Positions 53,227 through 62,819 are shown, counted from the first letter of the stretch. The stretch is 64,000 bases of DNA from Chitinophagaceae bacterium (GCA_019638625.1 JAHBTK010000002.1:868001-932000), one strand, 5' to 3'. Numbers and translations are program-made. Notes: generated from the letters alone by a model not told the origin.

Positions 53227-56200
53227 TTCCACCGGAGCATTCTTCAATCCATCAGGGGGATTCCATTCCTGTGTCCATCCGGTTTTCAAACGAGGTACAA
53301 AAGCCACTATATGTTCCCGTTATGCAACCATTGAGTAGGGCTACACCCTATTTCGACGGTGGATTGATGGGAAGAGCCGCAGGTCCCAACGACTATCAGC
53401 CCTATGGTGAAGGCGGCTTCATAAAGAAGAACGGCAGTTCGGAGGGTAAATATGTAATAACCACCGGCGTCTGGAAGTTATCGGTGGGCGACAAACCCAT
53501 TATACGGCTGGCATTACGAGACACGGGCAGCGCGTATGCAAAGCCCGCCATATTACCACATTTGGGTGTGAACGGGAAGATCCGCCTGGAACTCATCTCA
53601 GGAAAATCTAAAAAATACCTGGATGAATTCAGCAGCATCACTGCCATGCTATTGGCCGGAGAACCCCAATGGATATGTGAAGACAGGCAGATGAATCTGA
53701 AAGTTACGCTGACGGCACATGCTTTCGTGGAGGAATATGGCTGCGCATTAACAGCACAGGTGGAAGCAGCTGCAGAAAAAAAGGTACAATTGAACTGGTA
53801 CTATGAAGATGCTGCTTTCGTAAGAGACAGCGCTTTTTTCAGTGAATTTGAATATGATAAATACACGCGTATATTCACCGGTTCTACCAGCAGCAAAGCC
53901 GTTTACCAGAAAGGAGTTACTCAAACAATCCTTGCCGGCGCAGGCAAATCAAAACCGGTAGCAGATACTTTGATCTGCGTATGGGGCTATAGCAATTACG
54001 ATCACGAAGCGGTGGACAATGCCATCAAACGTTTAAGGTTCCGTCCCTTTCCTTCGGAAGCGTGGGCGGCTCACATGCAAAAAAAATGGTTCCATCACTG
54101 GATTGAAAGAGGGTTGGAGCCGGAGAAAAAGTTTGCAACGATTGTAAACAACGCAGCCCTGCCCATATCCCAATCAAAGCAATACTGGGCTGCTATGCGC
54201 AACAGGGTTAAAGTTAATACAGGAGATACACGTTTCGACAACATTGTGCAAAGTTTGGGCGCACGCCTGATCTCCAATTATGAATATCCTGCTTATATGC
54301 ACGGAAGCAATTACATGAAATACGGGAAAATTAATTGTGGTTTGTATGGGCATGAAGCCGCTGGATTTCATGAAGAAGTTGCTTCAACGCTCCGGTTTAT
54401 CAGCGGCACGCAGGATGTTAAGGGACGCCAGCGGTATTTTGAACCGGCGTTTACCATCAGCACCTGGGCAGAAGAAATCAACCCGTATTTCATTGACCAG
54501 GTTTGGTATCATTACCGGTGGACCGGCGACAAAGATTTTCTGGTAGAAATGTGGCCTGCCGTACGCAGGGCGCTTGAACATTTTATTGCTACCAGCGATC
54601 CTCAACACAATGGTTTTTTTACAGGATATTACGAAAACTGGAATGGCGATGGCAAAAGCAGGGGTGGAACGGGGGCCTTATGGACTGCCATGGCCATTAA
54701 AGCGCTGAGAGCCGGTTATGAAATAGCGACCCTCCTGGAAGATGTTGACTGGCAGCGGGAAACCTTCCAGGTCACGGATAACCCTTCAAAGGACGGCGAT
54801 TTCAGGGAAAGATACAAACGGCTCCTGCAAAAAGCTGAAGCGGCCTATGAAACCCGTTACAATAAAAAGATCGGCGCTTATTCATCGGGCGATTGGGATG
54901 CAGCGCTCCGGAACATGCCGGGCAATGAAGAATCAAATTATGCCATATGGCGCGAGGTAGGCGATCCCCTGAAAAATTATACTTCTATGCGTTTTATCAG
55001 GGATGAGTATCATCAACCCACACCCAACGGTGTAGTAGAGTATAGCAATAAAGACTGGCCCGTTTGCTGGAGCAATCATTACGACAGCTATGCCGAAGCG
55101 ATGAGCTCGATCGCCTCTGCCGCTATGACTAACGATATGAATCATTATTGGCCGTTGCTGAAAACCGCAGCAGAAAAAATATATACCGTTCCTGAATGTA
55201 CAGCCATTGCCGGAGGCAGATCTATACTTTCCCTGGAAAGCGATCAGATGTTTATGATGGCGGTACTGGACAATGTATTTGGGATCAAACCTTATTTCGG
55301 CGAAAATCTGCTCGTGATCAGGCCTTCCTTTCCGGAGAGCTGGAAGAACCCTTCTATTGAGCTGCCGGATGTTTCCTACCGGTATGTTACCGGCAACGAC
55401 GAAATAACATTGCTTGTTAATACTCCTGTGGGCAGGATACTCCAGGCAGAAATACCTGTGAGGCAGGAAATAAAAGAGATTACCATCAATGGGCAAAGCA
55501 CCCATTTTGAAACCCGGAAAGAAGTGAATTATTGTCGCGTGATCGTAAGATCAGAAGCAGCTTCTTCGCATGAAATAAAGATCAGATTATACCCGGATGA
55601 TTTTTCTGTTACAGGTCACGCTAATGGGATTGTGGACCAGACAGACTCATTCCGGATCAGGAATGCAGAAATTATCCAGGTTGTTTGTCCACAGGATAGT
55701 GTTGGAATGCTCAGTGTAAAAGATGGAATGATACAGATTACTCCTCATATAGCCGGGCGGTTTACTTTATTCGCAGAATTAAAAAAGGGAAATGTATCCT
55801 GGTTCCATCCGATAGAGTTAACTGTACGTGAACCCTGGATCATACAAACAGAATACCATGCCTGGGAAGAAGCTGATAATGGTAAATCAAAGCCTGCAAA
55901 GTTATTATCGCCTTCAGTAGACATCAGGAAAAAAGTATTGCGATTCCGATTGACTAACAATACGGCTGTACAGCAGTCGGGTGATATGCGGGTAGCCATA
56001 AACGGGCGTTCTTTTGTGCAGCGGGTTGCCCTGGCGCCTCATGGTTCCGGTAGTTTTGAAATTCCTCTCGGTAATATTTGGGCTGGCCTGAGCCGGGGCT
56101 CTCTTTTCTTTACGGTAACATTCATGAATGAGGTAAAAACATCACACGCTATCCATTGGCAATTGCCGGGTATGAACGTATCTGGCAAAACAATCATTCC

Positions 56201-56933
56201 GCTGGACATCAGCAACTATTATAATATCAATTTAGCTCAGTTATATGGAAGAGATTCTTTTAAATGGCGCATAGATTATACAGGAGCAGCAGTAGGCGTT
56301 GACTGGCGCGACACTTTATATACAGACCGTTTAGGGTATAAACTTTTCTCGGCTCCCACCAGCGTTATCAGTTACGGTGTATTACCAGAGCAGATGAGCC
56401 CGTCGTGGTGGTCAGTCCCTTCTATCCCCGATACGCTTGCCTATCCTGTGCCATTCTCTTTTATTGAACATACGACCGGTAAAAACAATGTGCTTGCATT
56501 GGTAAACGCAGAGAATAATCAGCATATTCCCAGCCAGGCTGTTATTCATTTAAAAGAGCCGGTTTTGGCTGAAAAGATATACATGCTTACCGCTAACCTC
56601 ACCAAAACCAGTAAAAGTTATTATCCTGCGGCAGAAATTGAGATTGTGTATGAAAGGGGGGAAAATCAGGTAGTGCAGCTTATACCACCCTATAACATGC
56701 CATCCATGATACAGGCATTTTGTCCTGATGCTTTTCCCGTGCCGTTGGGAGAAATTAAAAAAAAGCAGACGATGGATTTTGATGCACCCGGTCTTTCTGT
56801 TACCGACCTGGTAACAGATCCCACGAGGAAAATCCGGGAAATTGTGTTCCGGTGTGTAGCTTCCGAAACAGCAGTTGGATTGATTGCAATAAGCCTGTTA
56901 CCCGGAACTACGGCATTACAGGCCGTTCATTAG
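53148..56933 (+). CDS. Large secreted (alpha/alpha)6 glycosidase-like protein
   Basis: A 1261-residue exported protein (signal peptide MLYNKLFPGILLLFSVLYTN). The N-terminal beta-sandwich (about 30-310) resembles DUF4450-type domains that precede glycosidases. Residues about 340-790 form a helical (alpha/alpha)6-barrel-like domain of clan GH-L/GH15 or GH95/GH65 style, with GFHEEVASTLRF, FIDQVWYHYRWTGDKDFLVEMWPAVRRALEHF and YYENWNGDGKSRGGTG; acidic residues there are candidate catalytic groups. The C-terminal region (about 800-1261) holds beta-sandwich modules. It probably acts on a glycan in the periplasm or at the surface. The family assignment is tentative. Confidence 0.78.
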   Translation: MLYNKLFPGILLLFSVLYTNGRGLNAFPPEHSSIHQGDSIPVSIRFSNEVQKPLYVPVMQPLSRATPYFDGGLMGRAAGPNDYQPYGEGGFIKKNGSSEGKYVITTGVWKLSVGDKPIIRLALRDTGSAYAKPAILPHLGVNGKIRLELISGKSKKYLDEFSSITAMLLAGEPQWICEDRQMNLKVTLTAHAFVEEYGCALTAQVEAAAEKKVQLNWYYEDAAFVRDSAFFSEFEYDKYTRIFTGSTSSKAVYQKGVTQTILAGAGKSKPVADTLICVWGYSNYDHEAVDNAIKRLRFRPFPSEAWAAHMQKKWFHHWIERGLEPEKKFATIVNNAALPISQSKQYWAAMRNRVKVNTGDTRFDNIVQSLGARLISNYEYPAYMHGSNYMKYGKINCGLYGHEAAGFHEEVASTLRFISGTQDVKGRQRYFEPAFTISTWAEEINPYFIDQVWYHYRWTGDKDFLVEMWPAVRRALEHFIATSDPQHNGFFTGYYENWNGDGKSRGGTGALWTAMAIKALRAGYEIATLLEDVDWQRETFQVTDNPSKDGDFRERYKRLLQKAEAAYETRYNKKIGAYSSGDWDAALRNMPGNEESNYAIWREVGDPLKNYTSMRFIRDEYHQPTPNGVVEYSNKDWPVCWSNHYDSYAEAMSSIASAAMTNDMNHYWPLLKTAAEKIYTVPECTAIAGGRSILSLESDQMFMMAVLDNVFGIKPYFGENLLVIRPSFPESWKNPSIELPDVSYRYVTGNDEITLLVNTPVGRILQAEIPVRQEIKEITINGQSTHFETRKEVNYCRVIVRSEAASSHEIKIRLYPDDFSVTGHANGIVDQTDSFRIRNAEIIQVVCPQDSVGMLSVKDGMIQITPHIAGRFTLFAELKKGNVSWFHPIELTVREPWIIQTEYHAWEEADNGKSKPAKLLSPSVDIRKKVLRFRLTNNTAVQQSGDMRVAINGRSFVQRVALAPHGSGSFEIPLGNIWAGLSRGSLFFTVTFMNEVKTSHAIHWQLPGMNVSGKTIIPLDISNYYNINLAQLYGRDSFKWRIDYTGAAVGVDWRDTLYTDRLGYKLFSAPTSVISYGVLPEQMSPSWWSVPSIPDTLAYPVPFSFIEHTTGKNNVLALVNAENNQHIPSQAVIHLKEPVLAEKIYMLTANLTKTSKSYYPAAEIEIVYERGENQVVQLIPPYNMPSMIQAFCPDAFPVPLGEIKKKQTMDFDAPGLSVTDLVTDPTRKIREIVFRCVASETAVGLIAISLLPGTTALQAVH

Positions 56934-57426
56934 AAGGTCACCGGTTCAGGTACTGAACGGGAAGTTGAAAAATCATTATGATTGCAAGAATTTTTGTTTC
57001 AGATCTATCCCAATAAAATGTGCGCGATAGTTGTAATGGTTAGAAGATTAACCTGTTTTTCGATTTTAATAAGATTAAATAGCTTGGGATGGAAAGATTA
57101 TGACTCCCAATGTCCGCCGGGGACTGGCATATGGGCAATTTAATTATGCAACATAATGTTTGGGTAGTTTCCTATCTGCATCCTGCCGGGTGAGCTTCCA
57201 TTCGATATCACATCTGTTTCGGTTTTTACACCAAAGTTTAACCTGGGTAGCTGGCTTTGCTTTCGATTCAAAACAAAAGGCCGGGAATACTTCAAACTCC
57301 CATTGTCTTACTCCCTTAAAAGCCTGCATAGACTTAAAATATCTGTTTTGGAAAAAGGGTATTAACAGGAACCAAATATATTAGTAGATTTGACCCTTTA
57401 AATGAAAATTATAAACAAGGGCTTTT
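56934..57426. other. 493-base gap without a supported gene
   Basis: The gap between the glycosidase-like gene and the LacI gene holds a 61-codon open frame on the minus strand (57329-57144) with no family I recognise, and the LacI promoter element at its right end. I see no RNA gene or terminator with a strong stem. Confidence 0.5.
57385..57392 (+). promoter_or_regulatory. -7 promoter element of the LacI regulator gene
   Basis: TAGATTTG is an exact TAnnTTTG match 34 bases before the ATG at 57427. The -33 region is weak: the nearest TTTG (57347-57350) is 34 bases upstream, too far. Confidence 0.4.
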
Positions 57427-58488
57427 ATGCCGAAAAAGGAAGAACAGCTTTCTGGGGTAAAAGAAATAGCTATGAGAGCCAATGTATCCATTGGCACCGT
57501 GGACAGGGTACTGCATAACCGGAATGGAGTTTCACCAAAGACGCGGGAAAAAGTTAAGGCTATTATCAAAGAACTGGATTACCAGCCTAACCTGCTTGCC
57601 CGCCGCCTCGCATCAAAAAAAGTGATCCATATCGCTACGCTCATACCTCTGGTTTCAAAGGACACCAGTTACTGGTCGCTGCCCTTGCAGGGCATTATGC
57701 GGGCTGAGGAAGAAATAAAGAGGTATAATATAGAGGTGGACAAATATTTCTTTGACCAGGATGATAAGGATTCTTTTGTCAGCCAGACCCGTAAAACCCT
57801 AAGAAAGAAACCGGATGGGGTATTGCTGTCTCCGGACTTTATTGAAGAATCTGTTGCGTTTACCAATAAATGCAACCAGTTGGGCATTCCTTATGTATTT
57901 ATTGACTCCGACATAGAAGCCCAGAACCGGTTGAGTTATATTGGCCCGGATCTGTACGACAGTGGCTACCTTGTTGCCAACCTGGTAAGCTATGTATTGA
58001 GAGGCAGAGAGGCGGTATTGGTGCTGAATATATCACAGCGAACGTATAAGCACCACCACCTGCTAAAAAAGGAGGAGGGTTTCAGAAATTATTTTAAAGA
58101 TAATGCAATAAGGAAAAAAATAGAAAAAATTGATATCAGAAAAGGAGACAACCTTTCCATAGAAAAGGAAATAACATCAGTTCTCTCCCGGAATAAGGAT
58201 ATCCGCCTGGTATTTGTTACCAACTCCAGGGTATTTATTGTAGCCAAATGCCTGAAAAAGCTTAAGAAGAAATTGATTTTGATAGGGTTTGATTTTATTG
58301 AGGAGAATATTAAAGCACTTACCGAAGGAGATATTGATTTTCTGATCTGTCAGAAACCCGGGGAACAGGCGTATAAAGGAATAATGTCACTTTACCAACA
58401 TATCGTTCTTAATAGGCAGGTAGATCGCATGCAGTTTATGCCTATTGATATCATTACTAAGGAAAATTACCAGTTCTATAAGAACTAG
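57427..58488 (+). CDS. LacI-family transcriptional regulator
   Basis: A 353-residue regulator. The N-terminal helix-turn-helix and hinge (about 8-60: GVKEIAMRANVSIGTVDRVLHNRNGVS, YQPNLLARRLAS) are of the LacI type. The effector domain is periplasmic-binding-protein-like (about 65-350; DGVLLSPDFIEES, YVFIDSDIE, VNIDIITKENY-type ending), like sugar-binding regulators of Bacteroidota. It should bind a CpG-centred palindrome; a perfect one lies 70 bases downstream at 58559-58582 before the Nramp gene. The upstream glycosidase-like gene is another possible target. Confidence 0.92.
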   Translation: MPKKEEQLSGVKEIAMRANVSIGTVDRVLHNRNGVSPKTREKVKAIIKELDYQPNLLARRLASKKVIHIATLIPLVSKDTSYWSLPLQGIMRAEEEIKRYNIEVDKYFFDQDDKDSFVSQTRKTLRKKPDGVLLSPDFIEESVAFTNKCNQLGIPYVFIDSDIEAQNRLSYIGPDLYDSGYLVANLVSYVLRGREAVLVLNISQRTYKHHHLLKKEEGFRNYFKDNAIRKKIEKIDIRKGDNLSIEKEITSVLSRNKDIRLVFVTNSRVFIVAKCLKKLKKKLILIGFDFIEENIKALTEGDIDFLICQKPGEQAYKGIMSLYQHIVLNRQVDRMQFMPIDIITKENYQFYKN

Positions 58489-58558
58489 GGGTGTAATCGA
58501 CTTCGTTCAATCATAACTCGTATTTTGGCGCGGGGAATTTGGTAAATACAAATATATT

Positions 58559-58582
58559 TATTTCGTGTACGTACACGAAATA
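58559..58582. promoter_or_regulatory. 24-bp perfect palindrome, probable LacI-type operator
   Basis: The core TTTCGTGTACGTACACGAAA (58561-58580) is a perfect palindrome centred on CG and extends one TA on each side. CpG-centred palindromes are typical of LacI-family operators and a LacI gene ends 70 bases upstream. TTTG at 58538-58541 and TATTTCG at 58559-58565 could form a promoter overlapping it. Confidence 0.7.
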
Positions 58583-58623
58583 TTTACTACTCATTGAAAT
58601 ATTTCACAATTTTTTGTGCAGTT

Positions 58624-59864
58624 ATGAGCATACAGATAGCAGAAGAAAAAAAATAGGCGGTAAGAGTTTGAAAGCCTGGCTCCAGTCATTGGGACCCGGA
58701 TTGATAACCGCAGCTTGGGTTTTTGGTCCCAGCAAGATGACGATTACGTCCAAGCTTGGGTCATTATATGGTGTGGGTTTACTATGGATCGTACTATTTG
58801 CTGTATTTTTTATGTTTGTTTTTACTTCTATGGCCGCCCGCATTGGCATTGCAACAGACCGGTCCCTGTTATCTGTGATCAGGCAGAAATGGGGGAAAAA
58901 TGTAGCGATTGCAGTTGGGGTTGGAGTATTTCTTGTATGTACTTCATTCCAGGCGGGAAACTCTGCAGGGGTAGGAATAGCGGTAGCCGAGCTTACCAAT
59001 ACACCGGTTGAATTGTGGATCGTTGTTTTAAACCTGCTGGGAATCAGTCTGCTTTTTTTCAGAACTTTCTATAAGGTACTGGAAAGAATAATGATCCTTC
59101 TGATTGTTGTAAAATTGGTTGCTTTTGTTACCACGCTCGTTATGGTACAACCCCCACCCCGCCCTGTGCTAAAGGGTATATTCATTCCTTCCATCCCTGA
59201 AGGATCGGACGGACTGATCATTGCTTTTTTTGCTTCCTCCGTTTCTATAGTAGGGACCTGCTACCAGGCTTATCTCGTACAGGAACGTAGGCGTCTTAGC
59301 CCGGGTATTCTGCAAACCGATAATGATAGTTTTACCGGCATATTGCTGCTGGGGGTAATGAGTGCCATGGTGATGATATGCGCGGGGGTAGTGCTGCATC
59401 CCAGCGGTATCCAGGTAAATACGGCTACGGATATGTCCAGAGCGCTTGAGCCTATGTTTGGAGAGTATGCAGCCGCTTTGTTCCTGATAGGCTTGTTTGG
59501 TGCCGGTTTTTCTGCTTTAATCGGTAATGCAACATTAGGCGGTACCCTGTTTGCGGATAGCCTGGGAAAGGGAAGTGACCTGAATTCAGCCACGGTAAAA
59601 AAATTGATAGCGCTGGTCATGGTAGCCGGTGCCGTGATCGCTTTTATTTTTGGTAAATTACCCTTGCAATTGATCGTGTTCGCCCAGAGCATTGCCATCT
59701 TTATCGTCCCCTTTATAGGGATAGCTATGTTTTCAATTGCGAATGATGTGAAAATTATGGGTAACCAAAAAAACTCGTTATTTATGAAGATAGCTGGTTT
59801 CGTCGGGCTTATAGTGGTTATTGTGCTGGCCCTGATCAATTTTAAAGAGTTAATCCTAAAATAA
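58624..59864 (+). CDS. Nramp-family divalent metal transporter, start in another frame
   Basis: An integral membrane protein with about eleven hydrophobic segments. GPGLITAAWVFGPSKMT is the first Nramp helix, where the metal-binding DPGN of MntH is replaced (FGPS); the helix-6 MPH motif is also not evident, so transport of Mn/Fe is doubtful. The natural ATG at 58624 gives MSIQIAEEKK and stops at 58654, but a -1 slip on the A8 run (58646-58653) continues as IGGKSLKAWLQSLGPG into the long frame that ends at 59864. Without a shift the protein would need TTG at 58539, 58617 or 58668; the first lies before the operator palindrome. Possible proton-coupled transporter under LacI control. Confidence 0.75.
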
Positions 59865-59923
59865 TACTATCATGAAAGATGTTGAGCAATTGTTCCGGCG
59901 GTTACCGGAGCCTTCCGCTTCTT

Positions 59924-60086
59924 TGGTAAATTCTCTTGTGAAAATTAAACGCCATGGACGATAGCCTGCAGTCCAGCCTTTGCCGGCATGGTTATGAGAA
60001 TATAGTCGGGACTCCAGGTCGGAAGTAAACCCTGTATAATGCTTGTTAAACCGGCCGCTGTATAGTATGTAAACGGTGTAGATCAT
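59924..60086 (-). pseudogene. GIY-YIG nuclease-like gene, 3' truncated
   Basis: The minus-strand frame from ATG 60086 reads MIYTVYILYSGRFNKHYTGF, then SHNHAGKGWTAGYRPWRLIF and TREFTKEAE, the standard start of the short GIY-YIG (UPF0213-like) family. After about residue 57 the sequence loses similarity (GSGNRRNNCSTSFMIVLF, stop at 59856), where the family has an acidic catalytic helix. The active-site Tyr residues remain but the catalytic Glu is gone. A short plus-strand frame starting at 59871, 6 bases after the Nramp stop, meets the same junction and may be the start of a gene that was cut. Confidence 0.65.
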
Positions 60087-60087
60087 A

Positions 60088-60116
60088 AAAAAGTCCGTAA
60101 TGAATACGGACTTTTT
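60088..60116 (-). terminator. Strong rho-independent terminator of tRNA-Met
   Basis: AAAAAGTCCGTA (60088-60099) and TACGGACTTTTT (60105-60116) form a perfect 12-base-pair stem with a 5-base loop. In minus-strand transcription the T-run follows the hairpin immediately after the tRNA 3' CCA. The stem is symmetric and could stop transcription from both sides. Confidence 0.85.
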
Positions 60117-60192
60117 GGTAGCGAGGAGCAGACTTGAACTGCCGACCTTCGGGTTATGAATCCGATGCTCTAACCAGCTGAGCTACCTCGCC
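60116..60192 (-). tRNA. tRNA-Met (CAT anticodon)
   Basis: On the minus strand from 60192: acceptor GGCGAGG pairs with CCTCGCT (one G-U), D-arm GCTCAGCTGGTTAGAGC, anticodon loop TTCATAA (anticodon CAT), variable region AAGGTC, T-arm GGCAGTTCAAGTCTGC, discriminator A and an encoded CCA. The first pair is G-U, not the C-A mismatch of initiator tRNA, so it is probably elongator tRNA-Met, although CAT can also be tRNA-Ile2. Confidence 0.93.
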
Positions 60193-60223
60193 AGGTAATT
60201 TCAAAGTTATATTTTAATTGACA

Positions 60224-60365
60224 AGGTAGGTCTTGAACTGCCGTCCGCCGCGGCGGATATGAATCCGATGCTCTAATCCCGATATCACTTCGTTCATCGG
60301 GATCTTGTTTTTCTAAAGCTCCTTTGTCGCTTTGAAAAACTACGACCCCCTTGAGCTACCTCGCC
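60224..60365 (-). pseudogene. tRNA-Met pseudogene split by palindromic insertions
   Basis: From 60365 on the minus strand it begins exactly like the neighbouring tRNA-Met (GGCGAGGTAGCTCA), then has about 70 foreign bases in the D-loop, resumes as TAGAGCATCGGATTCATA, gains TCCGCCGCGGCGGA in the anticodon region, and ends with GGCAGTTCAAG and a degenerate acceptor. The insert contains two hairpins (GTTTTTCAAAGC with GCTTTAGAAAAAC; ATCCCGAT with ATCGGGAT). It cannot form a functional tRNA. It is a duplicated tRNA invaded by palindromic repeats. Confidence 0.75.
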
Positions 60366-60437
60366 AAATAATTTCAAAACCTTCCGGCTTTGGGGCTGCA
60401 AAAATAGGTGTTTTTGGCTATTGAAATCGTATGTTTC

Positions 60438-61478
60438 TCAATTTACCGGGCATTTTTCGTGGTAATTGATCAGCTCGATATCTGTTTTTTCAAATATATA
60501 TCCCTTATACCGGGCATCTACTTCGTCCAGCACCGCATCAATTTCCTCTATTGTATTCAGTACCACTAAACGCTGACGGAACTCTTTGATGCCCGGCAAC
60601 CCTTTCAGGTAGTTGGCATAATGCCGGCGCATTTCCAGAATGCCTACTACCGGTCCCTTCCATGCTACCGACTTGTACACATGCTTACGACAAACAGCTA
60701 TCCGCTCCTCCAGCGTGGGTGGTGCAGCATGTTCCCCGGTCTTCAGATAGTGTTTTATTTCATTAAAAATCCAGGGATAGCCGATGGCGGCACGCCCGAT
60801 CATAATGCCGTCCACACCGTAACGATTTTTGTATTCTAATGCCTTTTCAGCAGAATCTATATCCCCATTACCGAATATGGGGATCTGTATACGGGGGTTA
60901 TTTTTGATCTTTCCGATCAGCGTCCAATCGGCACTCCCTTTGTACATCTGTGTGCGGGTTCTGCCGTGGATAGCCAGCGCCTTGATGCCCACATCCTGCA
61001 GACGTTCGGCCACTTCCTCTATATTCAGCGTATTATCGTCCCAGCCTAAGCGGGTTTTTACCGTTACCGGCAGGCTGGTAGACTTTACCACAGCGGCAGT
61101 CAGGCGAACCATAAGGTCGATATCCTTCAGCACCCCGGCGCCGGCGCCTTTCAGGGCTACCTTTTTTACCGGGCAGCCGAAGTTGATATCCAGCAGGTCC
61201 GGTTGGGTCACGTCCACAATTTTTGCTGCCAGGGAAAGGCTTTCTTCATCGCCCCCAAATATTTGTATACCTATAGGGCGCTCATAATCAAATATATCCA
61301 GCTTTTTCCTGCTTTTTATAGCATCCCGGATCAGCCCTTCACTGGAGATGAACTCTGTATACATAAGGTCCGCCCCATTGTCCTTGCACACTGCCCGGAA
61401 AGGCGGATCGCTCACATCCTCCATGGGAGCCAGCAGCAGGGGAAAATCCGGCAATTCTATGTTTCCGATACGCACCAT
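60438..61478 (-). CDS. dusB: tRNA-dihydrouridine synthase DusB
   Basis: FMN enzyme that reduces uridine in the tRNA D-loop. From the ATG at 61478 it has 346 residues; seven extra codons upstream are possible. TIM-barrel N-terminal domain: LAPMEDVSDPPFRAVCKD (FMN-binding), IQIFGGDEES, DINFGCPVKKV with the catalytic Cys; then MVRLTAAVVKSTSLPVTVKTRLG, AIHGRTRTQMYKG, IPIFGNGDI and DGIMIGRAAIGYPWIF. The C-terminal helical domain (about 255-340) binds RNA. The gene is oriented towards the tRNA-Met cluster. Confidence 0.94.
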   Translation of the reverse strand: MVRIGNIELPDFPLLLAPMEDVSDPPFRAVCKDNGADLMYTEFISSEGLIRDAIKSRKKLDIFDYERPIGIQIFGGDEESLSLAAKIVDVTQPDLLDINFGCPVKKVALKGAGAGVLKDIDLMVRLTAAVVKSTSLPVTVKTRLGWDDNTLNIEEVAERLQDVGIKALAIHGRTRTQMYKGSADWTLIGKIKNNPRIQIPIFGNGDIDSAEKALEYKNRYGVDGIMIGRAAIGYPWIFNEIKHYLKTGEHAAPPTLEERIAVCRKHVYKSVAWKGPVVGILEMRRHYANYLKGLPGIKEFRQRLVVLNTIEEIDAVLDEVDARYKGYIFEKTDIELINYHEKCPVN

Positions 61479-61585
61479 GCTGCAAAGATAAGATGGCATT
61501 TTACAAAAACGCCTGATCGGTTATTGTCTTCGTTGTAGTTACCGGAAGATCGGGTTGAAATCAATGGTCGGTAAAAAATGTCCGG

Positions 61586-62764
61586 CTACCGGCTGTTGGC
61601 CTCAAACACACGGATAAAATTTCCTCCGAGGATCTTATTAATATCCGCTTCGGAGTAACCCCTTTGCAGCAGCCCCTGTGTTATTTTGGGGAAATCCTGT
61701 ACCCCATTTATGCCTTTGGGCATTGACTCGATACCATCCATATCGGCTCCGATGCCTACATGGTCTACACCCACCAGCTTTACTATGTAATCAATATGAT
61801 CGAAAATGACAGAGAACGGCGGCCGGATCTCTTCCAACTCTTTGGGGTATTTTTTGGCGATCCATTGCGAAATGGCATAGTCTGCCATATCCAGTTTTTT
61901 AAGAGAATCCTGTTCAGCCTTTCTTTTGGCAAAAACCTCCCTTCTCCTTTTCAGGTAGTTGGCATCCAGGAATCCTGAATAAAAATTCACCTGTATAACG
62001 CCTCCGTTTTTGGCAACAGCTTTAATCTGGTCATCCTTTACATTGCGTGGCACAGGACATAAAGTATACACACTGCTGTGAGACAGGATCACCGGCTTTG
62101 TAGTGGTTTGAATAGCGTCCCAGAAAGTTTGCTCACCCACATGAGATAAATCGACCATCATACCCAGCTCATTCATTTTTTTCACTACGGTCCTGCCAAA
62201 ATCAGAAAGTCCCTTCTGTATAACTTCTCCGGCAGCCTCATCTTTTGCGGAGCTTGCCCAGGATAGGGAGTTATTCCAGGTGAGGGTAAGATAACGGGTA
62301 CCTCTTTTATAAAGATTTTCAAGGTTTTCAAGGCTCTCCTCGATCATGTGCCCTCCTTCTACCCCTATCATACAGCCCAGTTTTTTATGTCGTACCGCCT
62401 CCTGCAATTCCACGGGGGTGGTTACCATCATCATCTTGTCCGGGTTGCGGTTTACAATGGCATACAAGGAATCTATTTCTATATTGGCAAACTTATATGC
62501 GGTATCCTTTCCGAATTTTTCATCGCAGAAAACCGAAAAAACCTGGATATCTATTCCACCTTTTTTGAATCGCGCCAGGTCCGAATGCGTTCTGCCCAGC
62601 AGGTTCTTTTCTATGTTCAGCCCTTCCATTGTAGCGGAAGAAAGTACATCATTATGGGTGTCTATTACAACAGCGTTTTCATGGATTGTCTTGTAATGCT
62701 GCGCTCCGGCGATACCAAAACAGCCCAACAGGGAAATAATACTAACAAGCTTCTTCATCATCAT
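61586..62764 (-). CDS. M19-family (renal) membrane dipeptidase
   Basis: Exported zinc dipeptidase of 392 residues (signal peptide MMMKKLVSIISLLGCFGIAG). Ligands of the M19 family are present: HxD in VVIDTHNDVL, bridging Glu in GVEGGHMIEE, His in DLSHVGEQTF, His in ILSHSSVYTL and catalytic Asp in GIGADMDGIESM. It hydrolyses dipeptides, including D-amino-acid forms, in the periplasm or outside. It is encoded alone between dusB and a conserved hypothetical gene. Confidence 0.93.
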   Translation of the reverse strand: MMMKKLVSIISLLGCFGIAGAQHYKTIHENAVVIDTHNDVLSSATMEGLNIEKNLLGRTHSDLARFKKGGIDIQVFSVFCDEKFGKDTAYKFANIEIDSLYAIVNRNPDKMMMVTTPVELQEAVRHKKLGCMIGVEGGHMIEESLENLENLYKRGTRYLTLTWNNSLSWASSAKDEAAGEVIQKGLSDFGRTVVKKMNELGMMVDLSHVGEQTFWDAIQTTTKPVILSHSSVYTLCPVPRNVKDDQIKAVAKNGGVIQVNFYSGFLDANYLKRRREVFAKRKAEQDSLKKLDMADYAISQWIAKKYPKELEEIRPPFSVIFDHIDYIVKLVGVDHVGIGADMDGIESMPKGINGVQDFPKITQGLLQRGYSEADINKILGGNFIRVFEANSR

Positions 62765-62819
62765 AAAAGTTTAAAGACATCTCCGCATACAGTTCGTTAG
62801 TTCTTATAATAACTATTAA

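Noticed and set aside
57144..57329. 61-codon open frame on the minus strand before the LacI gene
   Set aside because: No family recognised, no promoter or neighbour on the same strand; listed only as part of the gap.
59871..59966. 31-codon frame directly after the Nramp gene
   Set aside because: Its second half is antisense to clear GIY-YIG coding sequence, so at most a short stub of a lost gene remains.
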